Assembly: GCA_031254675.1 (NCBI GenBank)
Contig: JAIRTV010000386.1
Location: 1-6,452, forward strand
DNA length: 6,452 bases
From: Planctomycetaceae bacterium
GTDB taxonomy: Bacteria; Planctomycetota; Planctomycetia; Pirellulales; Thermoguttaceae
Direction of reading: 5' to 3'
This document shows positions 5,981 through 6,452 of the stretch, in pieces; position 1 is the stretch's first letter; each line of letters opens with the position of its first letter. The position numbers were made by a program, and so were the translations under genes. The notes below the pieces were generated by a model. That model saw only the letters and a program-made list of their open reading frames with translations, was not told the origin of the DNA and ran no database searches.

Positions 5981-6109
5981 GTGTTAAAAGTTAAAACGGT
6001 TGCTGAAGGTGATAACGCTCCTTATGCGGATTACATTGTGGCTCAAAATCTTGCAACAGAATCCTTGATTCGTGCGGTGGAATTGTTCATTCCGGTTGCG
6101 GCAAACTAA
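5981..6109 (+). pseudogene. 42-codon coding-like fragment, possible gene remnant
   Basis: From a GTG at 5981 to a TAA at 6107-6109 the frame reads plausible protein (LKVKTVAEGDNAPYADYIV, then QNLATESLIRAVELFIP, ending VAAN). Its mixed amino-acid composition stands out against the AT-rich non-coding flanks. The frame is closed by a TAA at 5966-5968, and no Shine-Dalgarno sequence precedes the GTG. I do not recognise the family. It may be the 3' remnant of a decayed or displaced gene, or a small protein gene; the fragment reading is preferred because initiation signals are missing. A longer minus-strand ORF over the same bases looks like a shadow. Confidence 0.3.
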
Positions 6110-6173
6110 AAAGTGTGGTTTATTCTTGATTCTCGACTGCAAGGAAAAATGCAAGGAAATCGCCAAAATTGCT

Positions 6174-6196
6174 AAAAACCCCTTAGAAACAAGAGG
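6174..6196 (-). terminator. Intrinsic terminator on the minus strand
   Basis: Read on the minus strand, CCTCTT (6196-6191) pairs with AAGGGG (6184-6179, one U-G pair) around the loop GTTTCT and is followed at once by TTTTT (6178-6174). This is the most regular rho-independent terminator in the window. It implies a minus-strand transcript from the right edge or from within 6200-6452. Confidence 0.55.
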
Positions 6197-6286
6197 ACTA
6201 CAATTTCTTCCTTGAGAAAAGGATTGTTTACCCTTGCGGTGATTTACTTTTGACGAACATTCTACTAAAATATTGCTGAATTTCTC

Positions 6287-6358
6287 AAAGTAACTTCTAA
6301 AAAACCGTTTTAACAATTATACAAGCAATATATAAGCAATCATAAAAGAAGTTACTTT
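6287..6358. repeat. 12-bp perfect inverted repeat with a 48-base spacer
   Basis: AAAGTAACTTCT (6287-6298) and AGAAGTTACTTT (6347-6358) are exact reverse complements. A third related segment, TTACTTTTGA (6244-6253), can pair with TCAAAGTAA (6285-6293) with one bulged base, so the middle segment has two competing partners. The spacer contains two copies of AAGCAAT. Confidence 0.5.
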
Positions 6359-6427
6359 AATCTTGTTGAGTTGTTTTTTAGACACACAAAACAAATAGAA
6401 TATCAATACAATTTTTTTCTGCTTCAT
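6317..6427 (-). CDS. Possible small hydrophobic peptide (36 codons)
   Basis: On the minus strand an ATG at 6427, preceded by AAGG with a 7-base gap, opens a 36-codon frame ending at TAA (6319-6317). The peptide is basic at the start (MKQKK), with two hydrophobic stretches (IVLIFYLFCV and FMIAYILLV) around a lysine-rich middle. The frame is also open upstream to the window edge, so it could be the tail of a longer gene. An intrinsic terminator follows about 120 bases downstream on the same strand. Low-complexity AT-rich DNA yields such peptides by chance, so this is only a candidate. A small membrane peptide or a leader peptide would both fit. Confidence 0.2.
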   Translation of the reverse strand: MKQKKIVLIFYLFCVSKKQLNKIKVTSFMIAYILLV

Positions 6428-6452
6428 TATTTTGCCTTGTTCGTAATCTAAA

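Noticed and set aside
5955..5983. TTGACA as a -35 box for the 42-codon fragment
   Set aside because: No acceptable -10 box lies 15-19 bases downstream.
5984..6316. 110-codon minus-strand ORF
   Set aside because: It is antisense to the coding-like fragment at 5981-6109, has no Shine-Dalgarno sequence, runs straight through a clear intrinsic terminator on its own strand, and its Arg/Ser/Phe-rich composition is typical of a shadow frame.

Overview
The window looks like chromosomal DNA of an AT-rich member of the Planctomycetota. The main evidence is a DUF1559 protein (type IV prepilin-like N-terminus plus a C-terminal H-x9-DG signature), a family greatly expanded in that phylum. It is followed by a small lipoprotein of the kind that often accompanies DUF1559 genes there. 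The phylum call is an inference from these families; no rRNA or universal marker gene is present.

Left half, minus strand. In transcription order there is a 734-residue cobalamin-binding radical SAM protein (3410 to 1206), a serine tRNA with anticodon CGA (988 to 907), and an unrecognised three-helix membrane protein (833, or 884 with a TTG start, to 273). The radical SAM gene and the tRNA each have a credible sigma70-type promoter (-10 at 3481-3486 and 1035-1040), so they are probably separate transcription units. The membrane protein begins shortly after the tRNA with no visible terminator between them and may share its transcript.

Middle, 3411-4198. This 788-base gap between divergent genes is the most unusual part of the window. 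It holds the radical SAM promoter with a tandem 14-bp duplication in its leader, a TTGACA-17-TAATAT promoter pointing right, and then about 380 bases packed with hairpins, competing pairings and a duplicated block, ending at the Shine-Dalgarno sequence of the DUF1559 gene. It may be a long regulatory leader, a small-RNA locus or a dispersed structured repeat. No known riboswitch class was recognised.

Right half, plus strand. The DUF1559 pseudopilin (4199-5254) and the lipoprotein (5346-5768) form a likely two-gene operon, split by a 13-bp perfect inverted repeat. Both products are predicted to be exported. The last 680 bases carry no confident gene. They contain an AT-only hairpin after the lipoprotein, a 42-codon coding-like fragment (5981-6109), and a minus-strand cassette at the right edge: a 36-codon ORF with a short Shine-Dalgarno match, three mutually complementary segments, and a clear intrinsic terminator at 6174-6196.
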